From JBMDXB01 sp048594885 (GTDB lineage Bacteria; Acidobacteriota; Vicinamibacteria; Vicinamibacterales; 2-12-FULL-66-21), in assembly GCA_048594885.1 (NCBI GenBank), contig JBMDXB010000121.1, positions 1 through 64,000 on the forward strand: a stretch of 64,000 bases of DNA, given 5' to 3'. Made by a program: the position numbers and the translations under genes. The stretch's first letter is position 1. Each line of letters opens with the position of its first letter. Below, piece by piece: positions 53,097 through 60,857 of the stretch. The notes below the pieces were generated by a model. It was not told the DNA's origin. It was given only the letters and a program-made list of their open reading frames with translations, and did not search any database.

Positions 53097-56000
53097 ATGG
53101 AAGACCGTCTCCGCGATCTGCTCGGCCGCGTACGGCGACGCTGGTTCAAGCTGGTCGCGCTCCGCGCGTTGAGCCGCGCGGCGGTTGCCGCGGCGATTCC
53201 GATCGCGCTGGCGCTCGCCGTCGATCTGCTGATCGCGCCGCAGGGCTGGGCGCTGATCCTGCTCGCCGCTGCCTGCGTCGTGATGTCGATCGGCGCGATC
53301 GGCTTCGTGCTGCTACGGATGCAGCGGCTGCCGTCCGACCGGCTCGTCGCGCGGTACGTCGAGGAACGTTCGGCGGTGCTGCGCTACGACACGCCGCTGA
53401 ACGACGAGATCGTGAGCGCGGTGGATGTCGCCGAGGGACGCGACCGCGGCGCGGGCGTGCCGTTCAAACCGCTGATTCTCGCGGCCGCGGTCGAACGGCT
53501 GGAGCGGATCGAACCTGCGGACATCGTCGAGCCGGATGCGCTGCGGAGGGCGGGCATCGAGGTCGCGATCGCCGCGCTGATTCTGGCGTCCGTCCTCGTC
53601 GGCGGCGCGCCGTCGCTCAGACGGGCGGCGGAGACCGCCTGGATTGCGGCGTTCCCGGAGACGATCGAACTGGCGGTCGTGCCGGGCAATATTCGGGTGA
53701 TCGCCGGGCAGCCGATCGCGATCCGCGCGAGCGTCCGCGGGTCGTCCGGTCTGGCCGCGCGGCTGGCGCCGTCGGTGGCGATTGCCGCGGGCGATGAGCG
53801 GCGGAGCGTGCCGATGGTGCGCGAGGGCGACGACTATCGGCTCCATCTCACGTCGGTCGATGGCTCGTTCCGTTATCGCGTCACCGCGGGCATCGCCGTC
53901 TCGTCCGAGTACACCGTCACGGCGGTGTTTCCCGCCCGAGTCGAACGGATAGACCTCCATTATCAGTACCCGGCGTTCACCGGGCTCGCCGCGCGCGATG
54001 AGCCGGACGGCGGTGATATTTACGCGCCGGCGGGGACTCGTGTCCGGCTCCGCATCCACACCGACAAGACCGTTGCGGCTGGCGACCTGGCGCTCGGCAG
54101 CGTGTCGAAGGTGTCGCTGCAGCGCGCCGGCGACAGGCTCCTCGAGGGCGTGCTGACGCTCGCGAGGGACGACTCGTATCGCGTCAACCTCGCGGATGCC
54201 GATGGCCTGCGCGCCGCCGGCGACACCGAATATTTCATCCGGCTGATGGACGATCGCCCGCCGGACGTCCGGATCATCCGGCCGTCGCGCGATCAGCAGA
54301 TCACGCCGCTCGAAGAAGTCGCGATCGAGGCGCGCGCGGATGACGACTACGGTGTCGCGAAGCTCGATCTGGTGTACTCGGTCTCCGGGGGAGCCGAGAA
54401 GGCGATCCCGTTCACGCGGCTGACCGGGACGGACGTGCAGAAGACGGGTGCGTACACGCTGGCGGCCGAAGAGCTCGGGGTGCAGCCGGGCGACGTCATC
54501 ACCTACTACGCGCGCGCTCGCGACGTCGGGAGGGGACGGCAGTCGACCGAAGCGAAGAGCGACATGTTCTTCCTCGAGGTGAAGCCGTTCGGCGAGGAGT
54601 TCGTCGCCGCGCAGAGCCAGGGCGGGGGCGCGGGCGCCGGCGGCAGCCAGATCGAGAGTCTGATCGCCGCGCAGAAAGAAATCATCAACGCCACCTGGAA
54701 TCTGGAGCGCCGATCGGGCGGCGGACGATCAGAGGCGGACATCAAGGCCGTCGCTCAGGCGCAGGCCGAACTCCGGACGCGCGTCGAGCAGATGGCGCGC
54801 GGCGGCCGCGGCGGACCGCGCGGTCAGTTCCCACAGCGTATCGCAGAGCAGCCGGCGCCACAGCGCGCCGGCGATCCGCTTGCCGGCGCGCTCGCCGCGA
54901 TGACCGACGCGCAGCAGCAGCTCGAGTCACAGCGCACGCGTGAGGCGATTCCGCACGAGATGGCGGCACTCAACGCGCTGCTCAAGGCGCAGGCCGAGGT
55001 CCGCAGGCGTCAGGTGATGCAGCAGCGCGCCAGCGCGGGCGGCGGTGGAGGATCGAATCGATCGGGCGAGGATCTGTCGGCGCTGTTCGACAAGGAGCTG
55101 CAGCGGCAGCAGCGCACCAACTTCGAAACGCGGTCCCAGGTCGAGCAGCGCCCGGACAAGCCGAACGAGAACGAGAGCGCGCTCGACCGCATCCGCGACC
55201 TGGCGCGCCGCCAGGAGGAGCTGGCGCGGCAGCAGCGCGAGCTGGCAGGGTTGCCGCCCGAGGAACAGAAGCGGCGCCTCGAGAAACTCACGCGCGAGCA
55301 GACGGAGCTGCGCGAAGAAGCCGAGAAGCTGTCGCGGCAGATGAATCAGCAGGGACAGGGCGGCATGCGCGACGCCTCCGAGCAGATGCGCGGCGCGACA
55401 AGCGATCTCCGCCGCGAAAACGCCGCCGGCGCCGCGGACAAAGGACAACGTGCGGCGGAGCAACTGCGCCGGCTCGAAGAACGGATGCGCGGCTCCGGCG
55501 GAGGCCAGCAGGGTTCCGGCGAGCTCCAGATGGAGGCGCAGCAGATCGCCGGCGAGCAGCGCCGCATCGCGACAGAAGCGGAGCGCCTCGATCGCGAGGG
55601 CTCGGCGGCGAGCGGGGACGCGCGGCGCCGGCTCGCCGACGAAAAGGAACGGCTCGCGTCGCGCGTTGACGAACTGCAGCGACGCGCGCGTCGTGCGGCA
55701 CAGGGTGGCGCGAAAGGCGCAGAGGCCACGGCGGCCGCCGAAGCCGCGCGTGAGCTCGAGCGGCAACAGGTTGGCCAGCGTATGCGCGACACCGCGGGAC
55801 AGCTGCGCAAGGGCGAGAAGTCCGGAGCGGGCGAACAGCAGATCTCGCGCGCGCTGGACCGCGTCGCCGACGCGCTCGGTGCGGGCAATGACACCGAGGC
55901 GCGCCGGCTGTCGGACCAGCTACAGCAGACGCGCGACATACGAGACCGGTTGAACCGCCTCGAGCGGCAGCTTCGCGATGCGGAGGCGGGGCAGTCGCCA

Positions 56001-56429
56001 GGCGCGCAGCGCGGGCAGCGTTCCGGCGAGGGACGCTCGGGCCGGCAGGGCACATCGCCGGGGTCGGGCCAGGGCGGCGAGATCCAGAAGCTTCGCGAGG
56101 AATATCAGCGCGAGCTGCAGCGCGCGCGGGAGACGCTGGGGCGCCTTCAGCAGCAGAGCGGCGCAGGCTCGACGCCGGAGGAGCACGAGTTCAGCCGGTC
56201 GGCGCCCGGCACCGAGCAGTTCAAGCAGGATCGATCCCGCTGGGAATCGCTGCGCAGGGACGTCGACCTCGCCCTCGAACGCTATGAGGCCGGCGTCTCC
56301 GCGCGTTTGGCGAAGAAGTCCGACGATCGCCTCAGCGCCGGCGGCAGCGATCGCGTGCCGGACAAGTATCGCGAGCGCGTCGCGAAGTACTTCGAGTCGC
56401 TGGCGGCAGGAAAGCGGAAGCAGCCGTGA
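53097..56429 (+). CDS. DUF4175 membrane protein with long coiled coil
   Basis: 1110 residues, unknown function. Two N-terminal helices (AVAAAIPIALALAVDLLIA, WALILLAAACVVMSIGAIGFVLL) and another hydrophobic one near 165 precede a large exported beta-rich region with Ig-like features (~190-500). Residues ~520-1060 are mostly predicted coiled coil, rich in Glu, Gln, Arg and Ala (LARRQEELARQQRELAGL, KLTREQTELREEAEKLSRQ), with glycine-rich breaks. The C-terminus is helical. DUF4175 is typical of MoxR/BatA loci. It is probably a scaffold in the envelope. GTG start of the next gene overlaps its stop. Confidence 0.88.
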   Translation: MEDRLRDLLGRVRRRWFKLVALRALSRAAVAAAIPIALALAVDLLIAPQGWALILLAAACVVMSIGAIGFVLLRMQRLPSDRLVARYVEERSAVLRYDTPLNDEIVSAVDVAEGRDRGAGVPFKPLILAAAVERLERIEPADIVEPDALRRAGIEVAIAALILASVLVGGAPSLRRAAETAWIAAFPETIELAVVPGNIRVIAGQPIAIRASVRGSSGLAARLAPSVAIAAGDERRSVPMVREGDDYRLHLTSVDGSFRYRVTAGIAVSSEYTVTAVFPARVERIDLHYQYPAFTGLAARDEPDGGDIYAPAGTRVRLRIHTDKTVAAGDLALGSVSKVSLQRAGDRLLEGVLTLARDDSYRVNLADADGLRAAGDTEYFIRLMDDRPPDVRIIRPSRDQQITPLEEVAIEARADDDYGVAKLDLVYSVSGGAEKAIPFTRLTGTDVQKTGAYTLAAEELGVQPGDVITYYARARDVGRGRQSTEAKSDMFFLEVKPFGEEFVAAQSQGGGAGAGGSQIESLIAAQKEIINATWNLERRSGGGRSEADIKAVAQAQAELRTRVEQMARGGRGGPRGQFPQRIAEQPAPQRAGDPLAGALAAMTDAQQQLESQRTREAIPHEMAALNALLKAQAEVRRRQVMQQRASAGGGGGSNRSGEDLSALFDKELQRQQRTNFETRSQVEQRPDKPNENESALDRIRDLARRQEELARQQRELAGLPPEEQKRRLEKLTREQTELREEAEKLSRQMNQQGQGGMRDASEQMRGATSDLRRENAAGAADKGQRAAEQLRRLEERMRGSGGGQQGSGELQMEAQQIAGEQRRIATEAERLDREGSAASGDARRRLADEKERLASRVDELQRRARRAAQGGAKGAEATAAAEAARELERQQVGQRMRDTAGQLRKGEKSGAGEQQISRALDRVADALGAGNDTEARRLSDQLQQTRDIRDRLNRLERQLRDAEAGQSPGAQRGQRSGEGRSGRQGTSPGSGQGGEIQKLREEYQRELQRARETLGRLQQQSGAGSTPEEHEFSRSAPGTEQFKQDRSRWESLRRDVDLALERYEAGVSARLAKKSDDRLSAGGSDRVPDKYRERVAKYFESLAAGKRKQP

Positions 56430-58642
56430 CCTTCGCCAATCCGTTACCGTGGTGGCTTCTCGTGCCGCTCGTCGCCGGCGCCGCGGTTCTCGGCTGGCTC
56501 GCCTACCGCCACCTCACCGGGTCGATCGCGCAGCGCTACGCGTTGATCTCGCTCCGCTTCGTCACGCTCCTCCTGCTCATCGTCCTGCTGATGCGCCCGG
56601 TCGCTCGCATCAACGCCGAGAACACGCGCGACGCCATCGTCCCGATCCTCGTCGACGGGTCCCGCAGCATGAGCATCGACGATGCTGACGGACGGCGACG
56701 GATCGATTACGCGCGTGATGTCGTCGAGCGCGACCTGATGCCGGCGCTCGGACCGAAGTTCAAGGTGGAGGTGTTCCGGTTCGGAGACGAGCTGGCGGCG
56801 GCGCCCGCCGCGGAGCTGAGCGCGACGGCACGGCGCAGCGATCTGTCGGGCGCGCTCGCGGCCGTGCACGAGCGCTTCCGCGGACAGCCGATTGCCGGCG
56901 TCGTGCTGCTGTCTGATGGCGGCGATACGAGCGGCGGGCTCGATCAGGTCCTCGCCGGCGGTGCCATGGCGCCGGTGTTTGCGATCGGTGTGGGCTCGCA
57001 GACCGTCGGCCGGGATCGCGAAGTGCTCGGCGTAACGGCGGCGGACGCCGTGCTGGACGACTCGCGTGTCGATCTCGCCGTCTCCGCCGTGAGCCACGGC
57101 CATGGCACGGCACCCCTCGAGCTGAGACTCCTCGAGAACGGCCGTCCGATCGAGATCCGCCGTGCGGCCCCGGCGATCGAAGGAGCCCCGGTTCGAGAGG
57201 TGTTCCACGTGACGCCCCAGCGCGGCGCGCCGACCATCTACACCGTCGAGATTCCCGCGGCGGCCGGCGAACTGGTACCGGAGAACAACATGCGCAGCGT
57301 GCTCGTGCAGACGCCTGCGCGCCCGCGGCGCGTGCTCGTCCTCGAGGGCGCGCCCGGTTTCGAGCACAGCTTCCTCAAGCGCGCGCTCGCCGCCGATCCG
57401 GGCATGGAGGTCGACTCGATTGTCCGCAAGGGCAAGAACGATCAGGGACAGGACACGTTCTACATCCAGGCGTCGCGCTCCCGGAGCGCGGCGCTGCAGA
57501 ACGGATTCCCTGACAAGCGCGACGCGGTCTTTGTGTACGACGCCATCATCCTCGCCAACGTCGATCCCGCGCAGTTGAGCCGTGCGCAGCTCGAGACGAT
57601 TCGCGACTTCGTGGCGGTGCGGGGTGGCGGTGTGCTGCTGCTCGGCGCGCGCTCGTTCGCAACGGAGCGCCTGCTCGATTCGGCGATCGAAGAGGTCGTG
57701 CCGCTCGACGTCAACGATCGGACCGGCGGCGTGGTCGCGGCGTCCGCGGTGAACGGGCTCAATCGCGTCGGCCTCACGGCATCGGGCGAGGTGCATCCCG
57801 TCATGCAGCTCGGAGCCACCGCGGAGGAAACGCGCCGCCGATGGGAGGAGATTCCCGCGCTGGCGGCGGCCGCGGCGCTCGGCGGCCCACGTGCCGGCGC
57901 CACCGTTCTCGCGACGACGACCGGGCAGGGCGGCGCGCCGAGGGCGCTCGTCGCGGTGCAGCGGTTCGGCGAGGGACGTGCGATGGTCTTCACCGGCGAG
58001 GCCGCCTGGCGGTGGCGCATGATGCTGCCTGCCGCCGATCGTTCGTACGATCGCTTCTGGCGTCAGGCGATCCGCTGGCTGTCGCTTCCCGCCACCGATC
58101 CGGTGCACGTCCTCGTGCCCGCCGGTAGCGCGCCGGGCGAGACGCTCGCGCTGCGCGTGGCGGCGAGAAACGGCACGTTCGTCACCGAACGTGACGCCGC
58201 GGTCGACGTTCGCGTGACCGAGCCAGGCGGACGGCTGGAGACCGTGCGCGCCGCCGCTCCGCAGGGCGGCGACGCCGCTGCACCTTTCACCGCCGCGTTC
58301 AGGCCGGAGCAGCCCGGCGTCTACAAGGTGACCGCCGAGGCGCGCCGTGGATCGGCCGTGCTCGGCTCCGCCAGCGCGTCGCTGCTCGTCGGCGGCGCCG
58401 ATCTCGAGATGACCGATCCGCGCTTGAACCTGCAGGTGCTCCAGCGGATCGCGTCCGCAACGTCCGGCCGGATCGTCGCCGCGGACGAGACGGCGGCGCT
58501 CACCGACGCATTGCGCGCGCGCCTGCCCGCCGCCGTCCTCTCCGTGCGGCGCGATCTGTGGCACAACGGCTGGTCGTTTGCCGCGATTGCGTTGCTCCTT
58601 GGTGCGGAGTGGGTGCTGCGTCGACGCTGGGGGCTGCGATGA
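56426..58642 (+). CDS. Membrane protein with VWA and glutamine-amidotransferase-like domains
   Basis: 738 residues. Two N-terminal helices (PLPWWLLVPLVAGAAVLGWLAY, YALISLRFVTLLLLIVLLMRP) are followed by a VWA domain with metal motif ILVDGSRSMSID and threonine motif VVLLSDGGDTSGG. Residues ~300-480 resemble a class-I glutamine-amidotransferase-like fold without the catalytic cysteine (VRGGGVLLLGARSFATER). The last ~150 residues are beta-rich, and one helix (FAAIALLLGAEWVLRRRWGLR) ends the protein. The last gene-pair overlap (ATGA at 58639) leads into the C13-like gene. Confidence 0.9.
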   Translation: MTFANPLPWWLLVPLVAGAAVLGWLAYRHLTGSIAQRYALISLRFVTLLLLIVLLMRPVARINAENTRDAIVPILVDGSRSMSIDDADGRRRIDYARDVVERDLMPALGPKFKVEVFRFGDELAAAPAAELSATARRSDLSGALAAVHERFRGQPIAGVVLLSDGGDTSGGLDQVLAGGAMAPVFAIGVGSQTVGRDREVLGVTAADAVLDDSRVDLAVSAVSHGHGTAPLELRLLENGRPIEIRRAAPAIEGAPVREVFHVTPQRGAPTIYTVEIPAAAGELVPENNMRSVLVQTPARPRRVLVLEGAPGFEHSFLKRALAADPGMEVDSIVRKGKNDQGQDTFYIQASRSRSAALQNGFPDKRDAVFVYDAIILANVDPAQLSRAQLETIRDFVAVRGGGVLLLGARSFATERLLDSAIEEVVPLDVNDRTGGVVAASAVNGLNRVGLTASGEVHPVMQLGATAEETRRRWEEIPALAAAAALGGPRAGATVLATTTGQGGAPRALVAVQRFGEGRAMVFTGEAAWRWRMMLPAADRSYDRFWRQAIRWLSLPATDPVHVLVPAGSAPGETLALRVAARNGTFVTERDAAVDVRVTEPGGRLETVRAAAPQGGDAAAPFTAAFRPEQPGVYKVTAEARRGSAVLGSASASLLVGGADLEMTDPRLNLQVLQRIASATSGRIVAADETAALTDALRARLPAAVLSVRRDLWHNGWSFAAIALLLGAEWVLRRRWGLR

Positions 58643-59718
58643 GCTCATCTCAGCCGCTCGCGCAGCGTTCCAACACGGAGACCACGGAGATCACGGAGTC
58701 AAAAAAAATTTGCTCCGTGTCCTCCGGGTCCTCCGTGTTGAGACGCTGTCGCCTGCTTCGGCGTGTCGCGATCGCCGTGCTGCTGGTCGGCATCGCGATT
58801 CCCGCGGCCGCCGAGAATCGTTACGCCCTCGTCGTCGCCGGCGCGAACGGCGGGCAGGAATACGCCCAGCAGTACGCCCGTTGGAGCGACGAGCTCGCGA
58901 AAGTGCTGACGTCACGCCTGAAGTTGCCGGCCGAGAACGTGACCGTGCTCGTCGACTCCGGGAAACAGGAAGCCGCATCGACGGCCGCCAACGTCCGCCG
59001 CGCGCTGCAATCGCTGCGCGCGAAGGCGGGCAAAGACGACGTGGCGTTCATCCTACTGATCGGCCACGGCACGTTCGACGGGGTGGACGCGAAGTTCAAC
59101 CTTGTCGGGCCCGACATCGAAGCCGCCGAGTGGGCCTCGCTTGTCGCCGGCCTTCAGAGCCGCGTGGTCTTCGTGAATTCCACGTCGGCGAGCTTTCCGT
59201 TCATCGAGAAGCTCTCCGGTCCGCGCCGCGTGATCATCACGGCGACCGACTCCCCGGCGCAGCGATTCGATACCGTGTTTCCCGAGCACTTCATCAAGGC
59301 CTTCCAGGACGAGGCCGCGGACATCGACAAGAACGGCCGCATTTCGATCTGGGAGGCCTTCACGTCGGCGACTGCCGGGGTGCGGCGCCACTACCAGCAA
59401 CGGGGACAGCTCGCGACCGAGCGCGCGCTGCTCGATGACACGGGCGATGGCGTCGGCAAGGAAGCCACCGAGCCGGGCGAGGAGGGCTCGCTCGCGAGCC
59501 GCACGTATCTCGACGAGCCGGCGCCGGGCGCCGCGCCGACCGACGAGGCGCTGATCAAGCTGCTGCAGAAGCGGAAAGCGCTCGAAGGGCAGGTGGAGGA
59601 GCTGCGCATCCGGCGCAGCTTCATGCCGCCCGCCGAGTACGCCAAGGAGTTCGAGCGACTGATGGTCGAGCTCGCGCAGGTTTCGCGCGAGCTGCGCGAG
59701 CGCAACGCGAAATCCTGA
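58639..59718 (+). CDS. Exported C13/caspase-like protein lacking the catalytic cysteine, with EF-hand loop
   Basis: Up to 359 residues. After a hydrophobic signal (VAIAVLLVGIAIPAAAEN) the body has a caspase-hemoglobinase fold: NRYALVVAGANG, FILLIGHGTFDG (His143 at the usual active-site position), VVFVNSTSASFPF where a legumain would have Ala/Asn-Cys-Glu-Ser, and the helix RRVIITATD. An EF-hand-like loop D228-x-D-x-N-G-x-I-x-x-x-E239 follows. The C-terminus is helical (KALEGQVEELRIRR). It should be exported but without Cys-type protease activity. If ATG 58639 is used, residues ~11-34 come from a palindromic repeat; GTG 58735 would avoid it. Last gene of the locus. Confidence 0.75.
   Translation: MSSSQPLAQRSNTETTEITESKKICSVSSGSSVLRRCRLLRRVAIAVLLVGIAIPAAAENRYALVVAGANGGQEYAQQYARWSDELAKVLTSRLKLPAENVTVLVDSGKQEAASTAANVRRALQSLRAKAGKDDVAFILLIGHGTFDGVDAKFNLVGPDIEAAEWASLVAGLQSRVVFVNSTSASFPFIEKLSGPRRVIITATDSPAQRFDTVFPEHFIKAFQDEAADIDKNGRISIWEAFTSATAGVRRHYQQRGQLATERALLDDTGDGVGKEATEPGEEGSLASRTYLDEPAPGAAPTDEALIKLLQKRKALEGQVEELRIRRSFMPPAEYAKEFERLMVELAQVSRELRERNAKS
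58664..58747. repeat. Inverted 9-bp-period array at the 5' end of the C13-like gene
   Basis: AACACGGAG-ACCACGGAG-ATCACGGAG (58672-58698), a loop with an A8 run, then CTCCGTGTC-CTCCGGGTC-CTCCGTGTT (58713-58739). The arms are inverse complements, extended by AGCGT/ACGCT outside. Period 9, unlike the heptamer families. It is in frame with the ATG at 58639. Confidence 0.9.
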
Positions 59719-59726
59719 GCGCCCGT

Positions 59727-60380
59727 TTACGACCAGTACACCAGCCGCCCCCGCGCGAGAACCCGTGTCGCGGTACCGACCGTGAGGCCGGCGAGGAAGC
59801 CGACGACGTGCGCCCAGACGGCAACGCCGCCTTCAGTGCGGACGCCGAGCGAGGCGGCGCCGCTGAACAACTGCATCAGGAACCATACGCCCAGGAAGAA
59901 GATCGCGTGGATTTCGACGAGATCCACGTAGACGAGCAGGACGACGGCCGTCAGCACGCGCGATCGCGGGTAGAGCACGAAGTACGCGCCCAGCACGGCC
60001 GACACAGCGCCACTCGCGCCGATCATCGGCACGAACGAATGGGGATTGAAGGCGATGTGACCGACGGCGGCGGCAGCGCCGGCCGCGATGTAGAAGAGCA
60101 GGAAGCGGCCGTGGCCGAGCGTGTCCTCGACGGTGTCGCCGAAGATCCAGAGATAGAGCATGTTGCCGATGACGTGCACCCAGCCGGCATGCAGGAACAT
60201 GCTGGTGACGAGCGCAGGCGGCGAGAAGGCGGCTGGAACGAGTCCGACTGCGGCGATGAACTGCGGCAGCCGATCGCCGAGCAGCAGCTCGGCCAGGAAC
60301 ACGCTCGTGTTGAGGGCAATCAACCCGATCGTGATGTACGGCGTCGTCCGCGAAGGGATGACGTCGCTCACCGGGAACAT
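59727..60380 (-). CDS. Rhomboid-family intramembrane serine protease
   Basis: 217 residues with six hydrophobic helices. The catalytic Ser is in PMIGASGAVSAVLGAYFVL (GxSG motif) and the partner His in VAVWAHVVGFLAGLTVG; HxxxNxxxL appears in FLHAGWVHVIGNMLYLWIFG. These are all family hallmarks. It would cut membrane proteins within or near their transmembrane helix. Convergent with the MoxR locus (8-bp gap to the C13-like stop). Confidence 0.94.
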   Translation of the reverse strand: MFPVSDVIPSRTTPYITIGLIALNTSVFLAELLLGDRLPQFIAAVGLVPAAFSPPALVTSMFLHAGWVHVIGNMLYLWIFGDTVEDTLGHGRFLLFYIAAGAAAAVGHIAFNPHSFVPMIGASGAVSAVLGAYFVLYPRSRVLTAVVLLVYVDLVEIHAIFFLGVWFLMQLFSGAASLGVRTEGGVAVWAHVVGFLAGLTVGTATRVLARGRLVYWS

Positions 60381-60434
60381 CCCGGGCAGTATAGCTGCCT
60401 TGACCGTACCGGGCGGGGCCGGTAATCTCAGGTG

Positions 60435-60776
60435 ATGCTCCGGTCGCCGGTCTTCCGCGGAGTCGCGCGTCTCGTCGCGATGCTGCTGCTGCTGTCAGGC
60501 CCCTCAGGCCTGCAGCACGTGGGCAGCGACGACTACGGCTGCATGCTCCCGCCGGAATCCGGCGGCGGTCCCGCGCTGTCGGCCGCGCCCTCGCACACGC
60601 CCGAGCACTGTCCCGTCTGCCACTGGACGCGATCCCTACGTTCGCCATTCGCATCGGCGGCGTACGTCGCGTATGCTGCTGGCGCGGCGGGCGAAGTGAG
60701 CGTCGCGCGACCGACCTCCCATCGGGCCCCCGCACTCGACCGTATTCCTGCCCGCGCTCCTCCTGCGTCGTTCTGA
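60435..60776 (+). CDS. Small exported protein with HCPVCHW motif
   Basis: About 113 residues, not matched to a family. The N-terminus MLRSPVFRGVARLVAMLLLLSGPSGLQ is a signal sequence. A motif HTPEHCPVCHWTRSLRS sits in the middle, with two Cys and two His that could bind a metal ion. The C-terminus is Ala/Arg/Pro-rich. It lies 81 bp upstream of a TonB-dependent receptor with a His/Asp/Glu-rich loop, so both might work in metal handling. Start ATG 60435; GTG at 60432 is also possible. Divergent from the rhomboid gene. Confidence 0.55.
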   Translation: MLRSPVFRGVARLVAMLLLLSGPSGLQHVGSDDYGCMLPPESGGGPALSAAPSHTPEHCPVCHWTRSLRSPFASAAYVAYAAGAAGEVSVARPTSHRAPALDRIPARAPPASF

Positions 60777-60857
60777 CGGACGGCTCACAGTCAGATCGGT
60801 AGGTTCCCGCCCCGGCGTGTCGCCGGCCGGGATGCAGTTCATTCTGGAGGAGCTTCG

